DNA from: Tetramitus jugosus
Taxonomy: Eukaryota > Heterolobosea > Eutetramitea > Acrasida > Vahlkampfiidae
Reading direction: 5' to 3'
Length of the DNA: 64,000 nt
Assembly (NCBI GenBank): GCA_937625935.1
Contig: OW569368.1
Coordinates: 1 to 64,000, forward strand
Shown here: in pieces, positions 45,667 through 57,200 of the stretch
How the letters are laid out: each line of letters begins with the position of its first letter
Numbering within the stretch: position 1 is the stretch's first letter
The notes under the pieces: model-generated
The model's database searches: none
Seen by the model: only the letters and a program-made list of their open reading frames with translations
What the model was told of the DNA's origin: nothing
Position numbers and translations under genes: made by a program

Positions 45667-47736
45667 TTATGCCCGAGCATTCTCATTACGATCCAATAGT
45701 TCGTCCACCAAGTTCAACTCATCATCGGTGGCATGCTGAGACAGAACCAAATCTCTCAGCACAAAGTTCTTCTCCAGAGCACAAACAATCTCTGCATTGG
45801 TCCGAATGTTTGTCGACTCAAACACAATGACTTGCAAGTGCTTATTAAACTCTACCAGATCGGCTAACGCAGGAACAGACTCGTCTGAAATGTCAGGATT
45901 CATATCCAAGTCCAGTTCAAACACTGTTGTGTTCGACTCAAGTGCATCCACTAATTCTTCCAACATGGCATCATCGATACTCTTGTTCTTCATGTCGAGC
46001 ACTTCGAGGTCAGGATCATTGTTTCGCACCAATTCCAACACATCTTGGAAACTGAGTGCACTCGTATCAATGGTTTTATGAGGTGGGGATGCTGATGATG
46101 ATGGTTGTTGTGTTGTTGCTGTGACCGTATCTGTCTCTGTTTCATCGTTCACTTCATCCTCTGCTTCTTCTTCCTTGTCTTTGGATGATTGAGGCGAGAG
46201 CTTTTGCTCTTGATGTTGTGATTCGACATCTTCTTCTTCTTCTTCCTCTTCTTCCTCTTGTTGTTGTTGTTGCTCTTCAGATACGGATTGTTCCACAGAC
46301 GTTATTGAAATTTCAACGACGGTTGCTGGAGCTGGAGTCGTAGTCGTAATTTGTTCCTCTGGAGAAGAGGCAACAACAGGTTCAATGGTGGGTTGTTCAG
46401 TCTCTTCCGTAGTAGTAGTAGTGGTACCAGTAGTAAAATGATCCTGGGCCTTGATTTCCTGTGAAGGATCAATTGATCCAGATGATGAGCAGGAAGAAAT
46501 GGATGTCATTGTATCTTCTTGTTCCTCATCTGCCATATCTTCTTCAACTATTGTTGTTGTTATTGTTACTGTTACTGTTGTTGTTGGTGGTACATTGGTT
46601 TGAACAACAGCATCCTCTATCACAATCTCAGGTTGTTGTGGTTGTGGTTGTTCGATTATTACTGCTGTTTCTTGTTCCTTGCTCTCTGGTTTTTCTTCTT
46701 CTTTTGTGCTTGGATTTGGTTTCTCCTTGTTTTCATCTCCTCCTTCATCAGCATCAGAATTATCTTCGTCGTCACTGTCACTGTCGACCATGCTCTGAAT
46801 TTCTTTTAGTCTTGCGAGCCTCTTTGCCATCTCTTCCTTCTTCTTTTCGTGCTCCCGTTTCTCCTGTTCTTCTCTCTCCTGTTTCAGTCTCTGTCTCTCT
46901 GCTTCATCTCTCTCACGCTTCTCAGCCAATATTTGCATCAATTCTTCCTCTTCTCTCCTTCTTTCTTCGTCAATTCCATTGGGAATATCTTGAGCTGTCT
47001 TAAAATCTTCTTGCAAGCTCGCACTCATGCTTCTCAACATCAAAAGCTAAAAAAATGGATGACAACGACGAAAAAGGTTTTTTTGGTTAGCTCTCATTCC
47101 ATTGTAAAGTGCTAAAGAAAAGAAAGGATACAAAAAAACAAGACGATAAAAAAAACAATGAATAAAGCTTACGTTGATTGCATCAGCATCACCACTCCTG
47201 GCCAAAGCTTCCAATCCTGCTTTAATATTGTTGGAGCCTCTCGCACTCTGTCTTCTCAACGACAATCGATCTCTGCTGAGTCTATCTTTCGTTGGTGTCG
47301 TAGGTGTTCTCGTAGGCGAGGACGATAGTGGTGTAGTATTGTTTGCTGATGTTGTCGATGTAGATGGATTGGAGATTGAAATACCACTCAATCGATTACC
47401 TCTTGCTGCAATGTTGATGGATGATCTTCTGGGAGTGACTGGCGACACGTTGGCACTGCTGCTTCTGCCTCTTGTGAGCACTGCGACACTCTCTTGAATT
47501 TGAAGATGTCTGAGAACTGGGTCAGATGATGTGAGAGGTGATTGTTGATATTGTTGTTGTTGTTGTAGCTGTTGTAGTTGTTGTTCGTCGTATTCGTCTG
47601 TAGCTGATTGGACATGTGTGGAGATGGGTGATTGCTGTTGTTTTTTGGAGTCTTTGCGACCTCGTGTAAAGAGAGAGAACAGCGTCGTAGACATTCTTCT
47701 CTCCTTTTTTGTTGCTGCTTGTTCTGTACTGCTCAT
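45667..47736 (-). CDS. Tropomodulin-like protein, one intron
   Basis: Exon 1 47736-47173 and exon 2 47046-45667 join in phase 0 (DADAIN|LLMLRSM), 647 residues. N-terminal 190 residues: Gln- and Ser-rich, basic. Then a charged coiled coil (about 200-260, REEEELMQILAEKRERDEAE), a long acidic Thr/Gln/Glu-rich linker, and at about 500-640 LRRs of tropomodulin/leiomodin type: LSFQDVLELVRNNDPDLEVL, NNTTVFELDLDMNPDIS-like and FNKHLQVIVFESTNIRTNA. Tropomodulins cap actin filament pointed ends through these repeats. Actin binding is an inference from the LRR similarity. Confidence 0.75.
47047..47172 (-). other. Intron of tropomodulin-like gene (126 nt)
   Basis: Donor GTAAGC, acceptor TTTTTTTAG after a T-run. 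Confidence 0.8.
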
Positions 47737-48400
47737 GACGTTGTTATGGTTGTTGTTGTTGTTTTGGTCACGTTTTTATTGTTGTTTGGTTCGTTGTGTT
47801 TTGTGGTTGTTGAAGTGAGTGTTTTGTGGATGTGCGAGGCTCTAAGAGACAGTGATGCAAGTGGGATTGCTGGGTAAAGCTTTGTTTGCCCTTTAGACTA
47901 GAGGAGTTTTGTTTCAGAAACGACATGGGGCACGTTCGCACGTGAAAACTTGATGGTTTGGTCCCGTAATCGTCCCCTCTCATTTCAAGTGTCAGTGCGA
48001 AAATTTTGACGACTGACACAAAGCGGCGTGGACCTCTGTTATTGTGCACTATGCCCAAACATATTAGATTGCGAGAGCATTGACTTTTTTCCAAAGCAAA
48101 GCAAATTGGTGAGCTGATGCACTCGGAAGTGTTTGGGTTATACTCTCAGAGTTCTTTCTTTGGAAATTGACCATTGTTCACATCTTAAGCGTGAATGGCA
48201 CGGAAGGTTCCTTAGTACTCTCGAACATTGTCCTACTTTATTGTTGTCATGCAGGCACTGCACCAGTTGACAATGTGCTCCAAGCATTTCTCAAAATGAG
48301 AATTGAGCCAGCTCCCACAATCCAAAGTCGAAGCTGAATTTTGGCGGCAAAAATTTCACTCCCGCCAACAAAAAAAAAGCAACCAAAAAGAACAAGAACA
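47737..48400. other. Divergent promoter region
   Basis: About 660 bp between tropomodulin-like and RWDD1-like genes. I see no gene or structured repeat. Confidence 0.5.
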
Positions 48401-49358
48401 ATGGGTACGTTTGATGATGCAACAGCTGTTGGCTCGAAATGAACCTTTTATCCTTAACCAACTAACCTGATCAAATCTCTCTTTTCTCTCATCCTATTTT
48501 CCCCAACAACAACAACAAAAAAATCACTATTCTCATTTTAAAAAAATTCACAATACACACAATATACACAAAACATTAGATTACAAACAAGAACAACAAG
48601 ACGAAAAAGAAAGTATACAACTCATTTATGCAGATCACTATGAGGACTTGGGTGAAAATAAGCTCAAAATCACAATGTTTCCATTCGCAGTGGAAAATGA
48701 AGATGAAGACGAAGTGAATCACGTCGGAGTCACACTTCAGATTATATTCCCAGAGACGTATCCTGACGTGATCCCAGAAATCAACATTTTCAATCTAAAG
48801 AATTTGAATAATCAATTGTGCGGAGAATTGAGAGAAAAATTGGAAGTGTTGGCACAGGATTATATTGGTTCGCAAATGGTGTATAATTTGGCTAGTGCTG
48901 CACAAGAGTGGTTATTGGAGAAGAATGATGAGAGAACTGAGAATGAGAAGGAAGATGAGGAAGAAGAGGACGCAGAAGCGAAAATGTCAGCCTATGAAAG
49001 AATGATGCTTGACAGACAACGAGAACAGCAAGAATTGCAGAAAATGAATCGTTATACATTGGATTCGGCATTGGGTAAGGGAACACCGGTCACTCATGAG
49101 AACTTTAAGGAGTGGAAGCTGAGATTTGATGAAGAACGAAGACAAGTTCAAGAATTGTTGATGAAACAGAATTTGACGAAACAGGTCAAGGAAACGAATG
49201 AGAATCGGTTAACGGGCAGAGAATGGTTTGAACAGAAATCGAAATGGTTCTCAGGCGAAGAAGAAGAAGAAGAGCCAGAAGTCGATATTGACAATGATTT
49301 GTTCTTGGATGATGGTGATGATGACGATGAGGAAGAAGACGAAGAAGATGACGAGTAA
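48401..49358 (+). CDS. RWD domain protein, RWDD1/GIR2-like
   Basis: Exon 1 is only ATGG (48401-48404); the intron is 48405-48579 (GTACGT...ATTAG); exon 2 runs 48580-49358, giving 260 residues starting MDYKQEQQDEKESIQLIYAD, the conserved RWD start. The RWD fold continues with VGVTLQIIFPETYPDVIPEI (YP motif) and QMVYNLASAAQEWL. The C-terminal half has GTPVTHENFKEWKLRFDEER, NRLTGREWFE and an acidic tail, as in RWDD1/Gir2 (DFRP2 domain). The family binds DRG-type GTPases and links to Gcn1 in translation control. Confidence 0.9.
48405..48579 (+). other. Intron after a 4-nt first coding exon (175 nt)
   Basis: GTACGT donor directly after ATGG; the acceptor AACATTAG precedes ATTACAAACAAG, giving Met-Asp-Tyr. 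Confidence 0.85.
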
Positions 49359-49523
49359 ATTATCATTTCGCAAAAAGATTGAGATTATGGTTTTTATACA
49401 ATGCTATTTGACGCTTGTACCCTATCATATGATCATGCACAAATTGTTGTTGTTGTTGTTCGATTGCTGCTTCTTGTTTATTGTCGTTTGTTGTTGTTCT
49501 TCCACGAATATAATGACGTGGCC

Positions 49524-51084
49524 TTATTCCATAGAGTTGCCAGACAACATGGCATCACTTCCCTCCTTTACTGATACATGGGGCTCTCTTTGCTTTGGAC
49601 TCGTTGTTCCTCGCATCAAGAACTTTGAGTTGGTGATCGATGTTGGCTCACTGGACTCATGACGCACTGCATGAGACAAATTGTGAGCAAATTGTGACTC
49701 GGACACACTACTGCTCGATCGATCCAACAACAAGATACCATAGTGACCATTGGACTCCACTCTGGAGCTCTTTATGGCCACAATCGACTCACCACGTGCC
49801 ACAATACCGTTCTGAGTATTGCCATGGATGAGCGAGCTCTGAACAGTGAGCATCGATTCATTCTCTGTTATGACACCTTGTCCCAAACATTCCGTAATCT
49901 CCACATCTTGAATCAAACATTGACAATTGTTTGATACTCTGATGCAGCACTGTGGATTGTACTTGTCACTTGAACCATCAGTTTCCAACGATCCATTAAT
50001 CATACCAGGATTCTTCTTTTGTGATTTCTTTGGTTTGCTGTTACTAGCATTGCTGCTGCTGCTATTGGCACTACTGTTATTGCTCGAAGACTCTGATGAT
50101 TCCACAGATTGTGAACACACGGTCAAATGCGACAATCGAAACGATTTTCTAAACGTGTTCTGCACATGAATCACAGTCAATCCCGATGCAGAAGGATCAG
50201 TCGTTGATGACGCATCTACGCGATTGTTGACTTTGGCATCAGCAGCAAGACCAATCTTGACGAGACATCGACCACCATCCTGATCAAACACACCTCTCAA
50301 ATGAATCGGTTTCGTAATGCACAGTGTCTCCTTCATGAGATACGTTCCGTTTCGTACCATGATCACATCATCCTCGTTGGCTTCATTGACTGCTTCTTCA
50401 ATGGTGTGAAATTTAACATCGCTCTCCTTGTCGCAATCCACTACACGCACCATGTACTCGGCATTTAGAGTTGCACTCTCATTAATGGCGTTCACTACAT
50501 GTGATTTTTATGCAACAAGCAAGATTACACAGAAAAAAAATTATTGTGAGTCAAGAAAAGCTCTCTCTCGCACACACGCACAGCCCATGGCAGCTACGAA
50601 TTCAAACGAACAAAAAAACAAATGAAACAAAAAAAACACACATACACCATAAATCTGCGTCTTCCTGTGAATCAGCACAAACATAATACGTTCTGTGCGG
50701 AGAAATAATCTTCAATCCATAGGGTCTACCACTGACTAGCTTATCATCCAATACGTGATCACATGTCAATCCAGTCACATTAATCATACCCTTTGGTAAG
50801 ATATCAGTCTTCTTCTTGTAATAGTACAATCTGCCTGTATGCAAGATGCATAAACGTTTTTTCCAACTCTTGAATGAACCTCCTTGCTTCATTAAATAGC
50901 CCATATAGTCATAATCTAACAACAACAAGACATTTTTCTTCGTTAGATTGCTATGATGACAAAAAAACACAAATTTTTTTTTGTTGTAGATTTTTTTTTT
51001 ACCTTTTAAGAGTTCACCGGCAGCGACTTTTGGCGCCTTTTCAATCTCTTTCTTGAATTTGGAGGAAGAAGAAGTAGAGGACAT
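49524..51084 (-). CDS. PH domain plus right-handed beta-helix protein, three exons
   Basis: Exons 51084-51003, 50915-50646 and 50494-49524 join in phase (440 residues). Residues about 27-125 form a PH domain: DYDYMGYLMKQGGSFKSWKK, RLCILHTGRLYYYKKK and the terminal Trp in EDADLWLNAI. Residues about 130-440 are a parallel beta-helix like those of carbohydrate-binding/F-box-11-type proteins: VKFHTIEEAVNEANEDDVIM, NGTYLMKETLCITKPIHLRG, GVITENESMLTVQSSLIHGN, TQNGIVARGESIVAIKSSRV, GHYGILLLDRSSSSVSESQF. A Ser/Asn-rich loop interrupts the helix. PH implies membrane phosphoinositide binding; the beta-helix binding partner is unknown. Confidence 0.8.
50495..50645 (-). other. Intron 2 of PH/beta-helix gene (151 nt)
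   Basis: Donor GTATGTGTG, acceptor ACATGTAG; the first intron is 51002-50916 (87 nt, GTAAAA...GTTAG). Confidence 0.8.
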
Positions 51085-51486
51085 TGTGAAAAATGGATTG
51101 GTGTTGGGATGATCCGTTTGATGTTTGGTTTTGTTGTTGTTTTCGTGTTTTCTGTTGGGGCGAACAGTTGGACTTCACCAAAGAGAAGGGTGACAGTTGA
51201 TAGGTCCGATGTCGGACAAAAGAAAAAAATCGAATGTGAGCTTTGGTCGCTACCCAAGCGTGGGAGAACCGGTAGGAGGTGATGTTGCTGTGAAAGATAG
51301 AGCCAATATATCCCAACAGTGATGAATCAGACTTGCTTCTTTTATCTGTTCCACTTTTCTCTCTGAAATAACAACTGTTGCGTTGCCAGCAGAGACAAAT
51401 CGACCGGACAAGAAGAAATTTTGCCGCTCTTCCGGAACACAAACCAACGAAAGAAAAACAAAACTTTGCACACAAAAAACCAACAC
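51085..51486. other. Divergent promoter region
   Basis: About 400 bp without a supported gene. Confidence 0.45.
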
Positions 51487-52605
51487 ATGGCAACACTGAC
51501 CAACCGCAAATCAAGTAGCAAGTACACTTCACTCGACTTGAATGCAAGTGATGATGACGATGATTACTCTAGTAGTGGTGATATCACTGCATCAACGTCC
51601 TTTCTCGCTCCAAAACGAAACAAAAAGATTACACATCAGGAACTAGTGCAGTTGGAAGAATCGATTCAAAAGTGGATCGAGTCATCCTTGAAAATATCGT
51701 TTGATGTAATTGCTCAAGATCGGTACGTTTTTCATGTTTTTTTTTCGCGTCAACAAAAGCTTACGAATTGAATGAATGAAAGCTAACCACAAATTTTGTG
51801 TGTGTTTGTGTTTGATCTGTATGTATTAACATGATTTAGCTCTGAATCAGCAATGTTCCGAAGTGTTCCCAGTCGTTCGGACATTTTTTACGACGTGTTG
51901 GAATCTGGTGAAATTTTGTGTCAGTTGCTTCATCGCTTTTACCCTCAGTTCATCTCCATGGAACATGTGTACCTTTCTCATCATAGCAACAATAAGAATC
52001 AACAACAACAACAACAACAACAAGAAGAAGATGATATGAACAATATCAAGAGATTCAGTCAGAGCAATGACAATGTTCAACAAACCAGTTTCCTCACTCA
52101 TTCTCGAGCAAACATTAAAGTATTTATTCAGGGTGTACAGAATGTGGTTGGACCTCAATTGGCATTTACGTTTGAAGATGTGTATCTGAAGCGTAACAAG
52201 GATATGATTGTTGATTGTTTGAACGAGTTGATGAAGCAGTCTGCTGCGTCCTCGAACAAAGTTTCATCCACTTCAGCAGCAGCTGTCGAAAAGAGCTTGA
52301 AGGAGCCAACAGTTGAAAAAGTGATTGCCAGTGAGCCGCCACTTGCAAGGAGAAAGTCTGTGGAACGTGTTGTTGTTCTACCAAAGCAAAGCAAGTTGGT
52401 TGAACCAAAAGCAGTGGAGAAGGTGGTCACCAAATCCGATTCGTTCGTCACAAAAGCCAAGAGCACACCTCTGTCATCCATTGACGACACCAAGGCTCAA
52501 GTACATTTTGCTGAACAGGGATTCTTGAATCTCCTCATTGGCATCTATGGATTACCATTTGTGATCATTTGGGTCATTATAAGCAAGTTTTTGCTTGGTA
52601 AATAA
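51487..52605 (+). CDS. Tail-anchored calponin-homology domain protein
   Basis: Exon 1 51487-51722 and exon 2 51840-52605 join in phase (QDR|SESAMF), 333 residues. Residues about 55-210 fit a CH domain: LVQLEESIQKWIESSLKISF, DIFYDVLESGEILCQLLHRF, RANIKVFIQGVQNVV, FTFEDVYLKRNKDMIVDCLN, with a poly-Gln/Asp insert in the middle. A basic linker follows. The last about 25 residues (LIGIYGLPFVIIWVIISKFL then LGK) form one membrane helix at the very C-terminus, the signature of a tail-anchored protein of the ER, mitochondria or Golgi. CH domains bind actin or signalling partners, so the product could link a membrane to the cytoskeleton (inference). Confidence 0.8.
51723..51839 (+). other. Intron of CH-domain gene (117 nt)
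   Basis: Donor GTACGT, acceptor ATGATTTAG. Confidence 0.8.
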
Positions 52606-52992
52606 GTTATTTCTTAGATGTTGGATGAGGGATCATCCCTGACTCTTTGCAAGGCGTGTGCTCAAAAAACCCCAAGAGACGGTTTGTTCGAGCTTGTTCC
52701 AACTACTGTCACCACATACGAATCAATGTCCGAATTTCTTTTTAGGGATAGAGCTCTAGCTCAGTCTCTTTCAACCACATCGAACTAATGGAACATGAAT
52801 TCGACTCCGTAGTCGTTGTAGATTTTTAGAATTCTCATCAACTCCGCCGAAACGGTTGCAGGGAACGAGAGTTGCTCGTGTTACACTTCCAAAATAACAA
52901 AATAGATCATTGTTTTGTTTTCAGTAAAGAGCAACAGTCGAACGGGACAAGAACAACAAACCATCATACAAGACAGTACTAACAACATCACA
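52606..52992. other. Intergenic
   Basis: About 390 bp. The reading frame of the next gene is open back to 52915 without an ATG; a 5' exon cannot be ruled out. No other gene seen. Confidence 0.4.
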
Positions 52993-53739
52993 ATGAAGAT
53001 TGACGACGATAGAAACAGGAGGAGAAGGAGGTCGAAACAAGGTAGAGAATGTTCCTACAGCTCTAAATCATCTGATATCACCTCTGGTGACGGAAAGGAT
53101 CAACTTCTTCTCTCATATACATTGAAATTGTTAGAGGCAAAGGCTCAGCTAGAAGCTCTCGAGAAACAAGAACAAACACTTCAAATGACACTGAGACAAC
53201 AAGAAGTCGAAATGGAACAGACAATGAAGGACGCAGAGTACACTCGGTCAAGTCAAGGAAGTGAAGGAGAGGAGGAAGACGCCTATCACTATCCCAACCT
53301 AAAGAATAACAACAATACTAATTATAACGATGGCAATAATCACTACAATCAATCAATGAGACAGGATGAATCGGATATTATCCAAATCATTCGAACTGAA
53401 ATTAAGCAAGAAAACTCTCATTTGCTGTGTGGAATTAAGCAATACATTTCTGATTTCATGAAGCTGCAACAGAGTCAAAACATAGAACGAGAGAGAATAC
53501 GGACGAGAGGTGGCAAGGATCATAATTATCATCATGGGCAACAACAACCGCAACATTCATTCCAAGATAAGAACTCCTTTCTACATCCCTTGAATCAGAA
53601 CGGCTACAGAAAATCTGTAAATGGAAATAAGAACCGCCAAAGCCATTGTGAGCGCGAAAAAATATCGTTGCCCTCCATTCACGAACGACCTCTGATGACA
53701 GAAAGTGAATGGATCCCAATGGGTCATGCTGTTCGGTAA
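52993..53739 (+). CDS. Charged coiled-coil protein, unknown
   Basis: 248 residues from MKIDDDRNRRRRRSKQGRE; an upstream exon is possible because the frame is open 26 codons further. A basic N-terminus is followed by a predicted coiled coil at about 38-80 (LKLLEAKAQLEALEKQEQTL, QMTLRQQEVEMEQTMKD), then a Glu-rich and Asn-rich linker and a second helix (DIIQIIRTEIKQENSHLL). The C-terminal part is His/Gln-rich and basic. Family not recognised. The start and exon structure are uncertain. Confidence 0.5.
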   Translation: MKIDDDRNRRRRRSKQGRECSYSSKSSDITSGDGKDQLLLSYTLKLLEAKAQLEALEKQEQTLQMTLRQQEVEMEQTMKDAEYTRSSQGSEGEEEDAYHYPNLKNNNNTNYNDGNNHYNQSMRQDESDIIQIIRTEIKQENSHLLCGIKQYISDFMKLQQSQNIERERIRTRGGKDHNYHHGQQQPQHSFQDKNSFLHPLNQNGYRKSVNGNKNRQSHCEREKISLPSIHERPLMTESEWIPMGHAVR

Positions 53740-54296
53740 TTGTACATGGTACAAACAGGTAGGCACACGTGTCGACAAACGAAGGTCCAAAGGATCTCCT
53801 TTTCTGTGTGAGAAAAAAGAAACCGTTTTCTCAGAGAGCTAAAATGAAACCTCGAGGAGAATCCAGTAACATGATTCATATTTTGTTTATCAAGGAGATA
53901 ACCAAAATCTACAATGAATTGAGCTCAATATCGGAAAAGCTAAGGGAGTCTTGCGACCAACCAACTGCAAAGCAACTGGTTTCTTCCAATAAAATACCAA
54001 TTTTTTTACCGCCAATTTTTTACGCTCCAAAACAAAATTCGGAACAAAAAGAGTGCACACGTTGATTGAGAAGCGCTTCATTCGAACCAACATACCCTAT
54101 TGACGTCGACCACGACCACGACCACCCCACTCAAATTATTTTCATCCACAACGTTCTATCATCACGCATTCTTCTAGAGCTTGTTGTGCAATCCATTCAA
54201 CAACAACGAACCAACTATTATTATTGTTCACACGACAACACAACCAACACCAACAACAACAAGCAGATTTCAATTTGACATTTGTTCCTCTTATTT
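53740..54296. other. Intergenic, leader of the next gene
   Basis: About 560 bp. A 98-codon open stretch at 53769-54065 has poor coding character and I do not call it. The last about 150 bp are CA/AAC-rich, as in other leaders here, with a CGACCACGACCACGACCACC mini-repeat at about 54108-54127. Confidence 0.45.
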
Positions 54297-57200
54297 ATGA
54301 CCTCTATACCAACATTGATCAAAAAAGAATTGTCGTCCAACAACAATAACATTACCACAACAACCAACAATAATAATCACAATATGAATAATCACTCAAC
54401 AACAACAACAACAACAACATCTTCCAATACGACTCCTGGGACAATGATGAATCGATCCACTAAATCAACAACTCTCAGCAGTGGTAGTATTGTCTCTGCT
54501 CCACCACCTCCCATCAGAACAATGAACAATAATGCTCCAACCAAAAAAAAGACAATGTCAAGTGGTAGTGTCTTACCTCCAACAACAACAACAACAACAA
54601 CAGTTGCTCCTCCTCTAAAGAAGAACACAATGGCGAATCAAACAAGTGTCGGAGTCAATCATATGAACACTACTACTACTACTGCTACTACTACTAACAA
54701 TATAAAATCGATGAAACCATCGATCAACGGTAATACTCCTACCAACACCATGAAAGCATCATCATCATCATCATCACATCCAACAACCACTGGTAAAAAA
54801 GTATTACCGCCACCCATGATGATGAACAACAACAACAACAACAACAATAATTTATCAAGTTCGACAAACACCACTACTACTACTACTACTATTACACCTA
54901 GGCAACCACCACTACCATACAACAGTAGCAACACCACTATATCACCACCAATGGGAGCTTCCTCTTCTACCATGACTACTCTATCACAATTACCAATGGC
55001 CAAGAATGGAATTCTTCCACCAAAGCGCATGCCTCCTACCACTACCAGCACCACCAGTACCACCAGCACTACTTCCTCCCCTGCTAATACCACTGCTGTT
55101 AATACTGCACCTTTGTCTGTTGTTGCACCACCAAAGAGAAAAGCAATGATTGCACCTCCACCGACACCCAATATTAAATCAGGTGGCGGCGCAACAACCA
55201 CATTACCACCTACGGCATCAGGAGTCGTACCACCTCCATTATCATCAGCGTCATCATCATTATCATCATCAGTGGATCAACAACAACAACAACAACAGGA
55301 ACAACTCATGTATTTGCAAAATTTTCAATCCTATGCACATCAATATCCCTCTCTGCTCATGCTACAGCAGCAACAACAACAACAAGCTGCTGCTCACCAG
55401 GTACTCTATCAATATCAACAACAAGCATTATTAGCCAAACAACAACAACAACAGCAGCAACTGCAACAAAAAACAGGTTCTTCTCTAAAGACTGAATCAT
55501 CATCGTCAACAACACCTACTCCACCTCTATCTAATAGCAGCAGTAGTACAAGTGATGATTTTCAACATGGTGAAACAGCGGAACAGGCCACATCGAGTCG
55601 CAGTGCAACACCCACTACTTCTCTCACTCCAACACCTCCTACTCTTCCACCTTCTGCACAGTCATCCTCGACGACAGCAAATGTGAATCGAAACAAAAAG
55701 AGACCGAGGCAAGAAATGGAATCTTCGTCTTCTACCGTCTTGGCAGGAAACAGTTCAGTGACATCTCCCACTCCATCCATACACTATAGCAAGTTACCTC
55801 CTCCACCGATCCATCCAACCAAGATGATCAAAATGGAGCATTTGAAGCAGTCACCTGCTGCAACTGGTGTGGCGAGCCCTGCAGGAATTCTGCCACCTGT
55901 TACGCCGACACCCACAACACCTCTCTTAACACAGCAGACTGCTGCCATTACAAATTTGGACGATGCATTGAAACGCATTAGGGAACTGGAGGGTGAAGTG
56001 AAGAAATTGACGCAGAGTAATACCAATCTCATTGAACAAGTACAGCAGAAACAGAGTGCAATTCAACTCTTGTCACAACACAATATGACAATGATTGTTC
56101 AGATACAGCAAATGGCAGCAACAAGTCAGTACATTGCGGGTCAATCTGCTGCTGCAAGCTCTGTGACATCACCATCGATGAAACCAATGACACCATCTGC
56201 AGGAGGCACTCCATTGTCCCCCATCTTGTCAACGACCTATCATGACATGCAACCAAGCACACCACTGATACCTTCTACGCCAGGAGGTGTTCCAATGTCA
56301 CCTCAAAAGGGCATGAAGAAACCAATGAGAAAACTGGATGAAGTTGAAGCTGTTATTTATGTCGATAGTATTGATATGATTCAACCGGCAAACGTTGAAA
56401 ATGAATTGAAAAAATTCTTTGCAAAGGTGAACAATGGTGGAAAGAGAGGAATGCAAGCGGTACATGCAGGAGATGGATTGGAAACAGTGGCAAGAGCTGT
56501 TGTTGTTGCATTGAAGCAAGTGGATCGATTGCGTGATAAGGCAGTGTACGAAGGACAACACAATGATGAGCGGTGTTCATTCTGTATCAACTTGTGCCTT
56601 CAATTGTTGCAAGCAATTACGAGAGCAATCTGTACTGGAATGTTAACTCTGTTGGACTCGGCCATCTCTCAGCTCATGGACGGAACAAGAAGCAGTTATG
56701 CAATCGAGTGGGCTGATAAGTTGGAAACATCGTGGAAGTCCATTTTTGATTTGATATTTGTTGATTCAGAACAGACATCGTACACGGCACTGGGCAGTTT
56801 TCTGGACTTTGAACTGTGTCAGAGTTGCTTGGAGGAGTTGCAGGCATTTGGTAAATCTCTTTCGTATTTCAAGATGGAGCACATGTCAAGAATGTTTAGA
56901 GTAATGTTCACCTATATGAAGAAGAATCACGACAAGGCATGGTACTTGCAATTCTGTCTCAAGATTAAGTACTACAAGGAGTATTGTGCACGAATGACAA
57001 AGGACCATCGATACAAGGAGTGTCTCGAAGTTATTTTGGATCAAATATTTGCGAATACAGTGCGAACGGGGTCTTATGCCGATGAAGACAAGACATATAT
57101 TATCGAATATGCAGTCGAATGCTTGAGACATATTATCAGAGATGACATTGAAGCACAGAGTATGGCAATGGACGCAGGCGATATTATTCCACCTGCTCTC

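Noticed and set aside
46461-47003. 180-codon Leu/Val-rich ORF that looks like a multi-helix membrane protein
   Set aside because: It is the antisense of the Glu/Thr/Gln-rich linker of the tropomodulin-like gene, which automatically gives Leu/Val runs.
53769-54065. 98-codon ORF upstream of the 1286-aa gene
   Set aside because: Little protein character; sits in the likely leader of the next gene.
54659-55201. 180-codon Val-rich minus-strand ORF
   Set aside because: Antisense of Thr/Asn/Pro repeats in the 1286-aa protein; artefact of low complexity.
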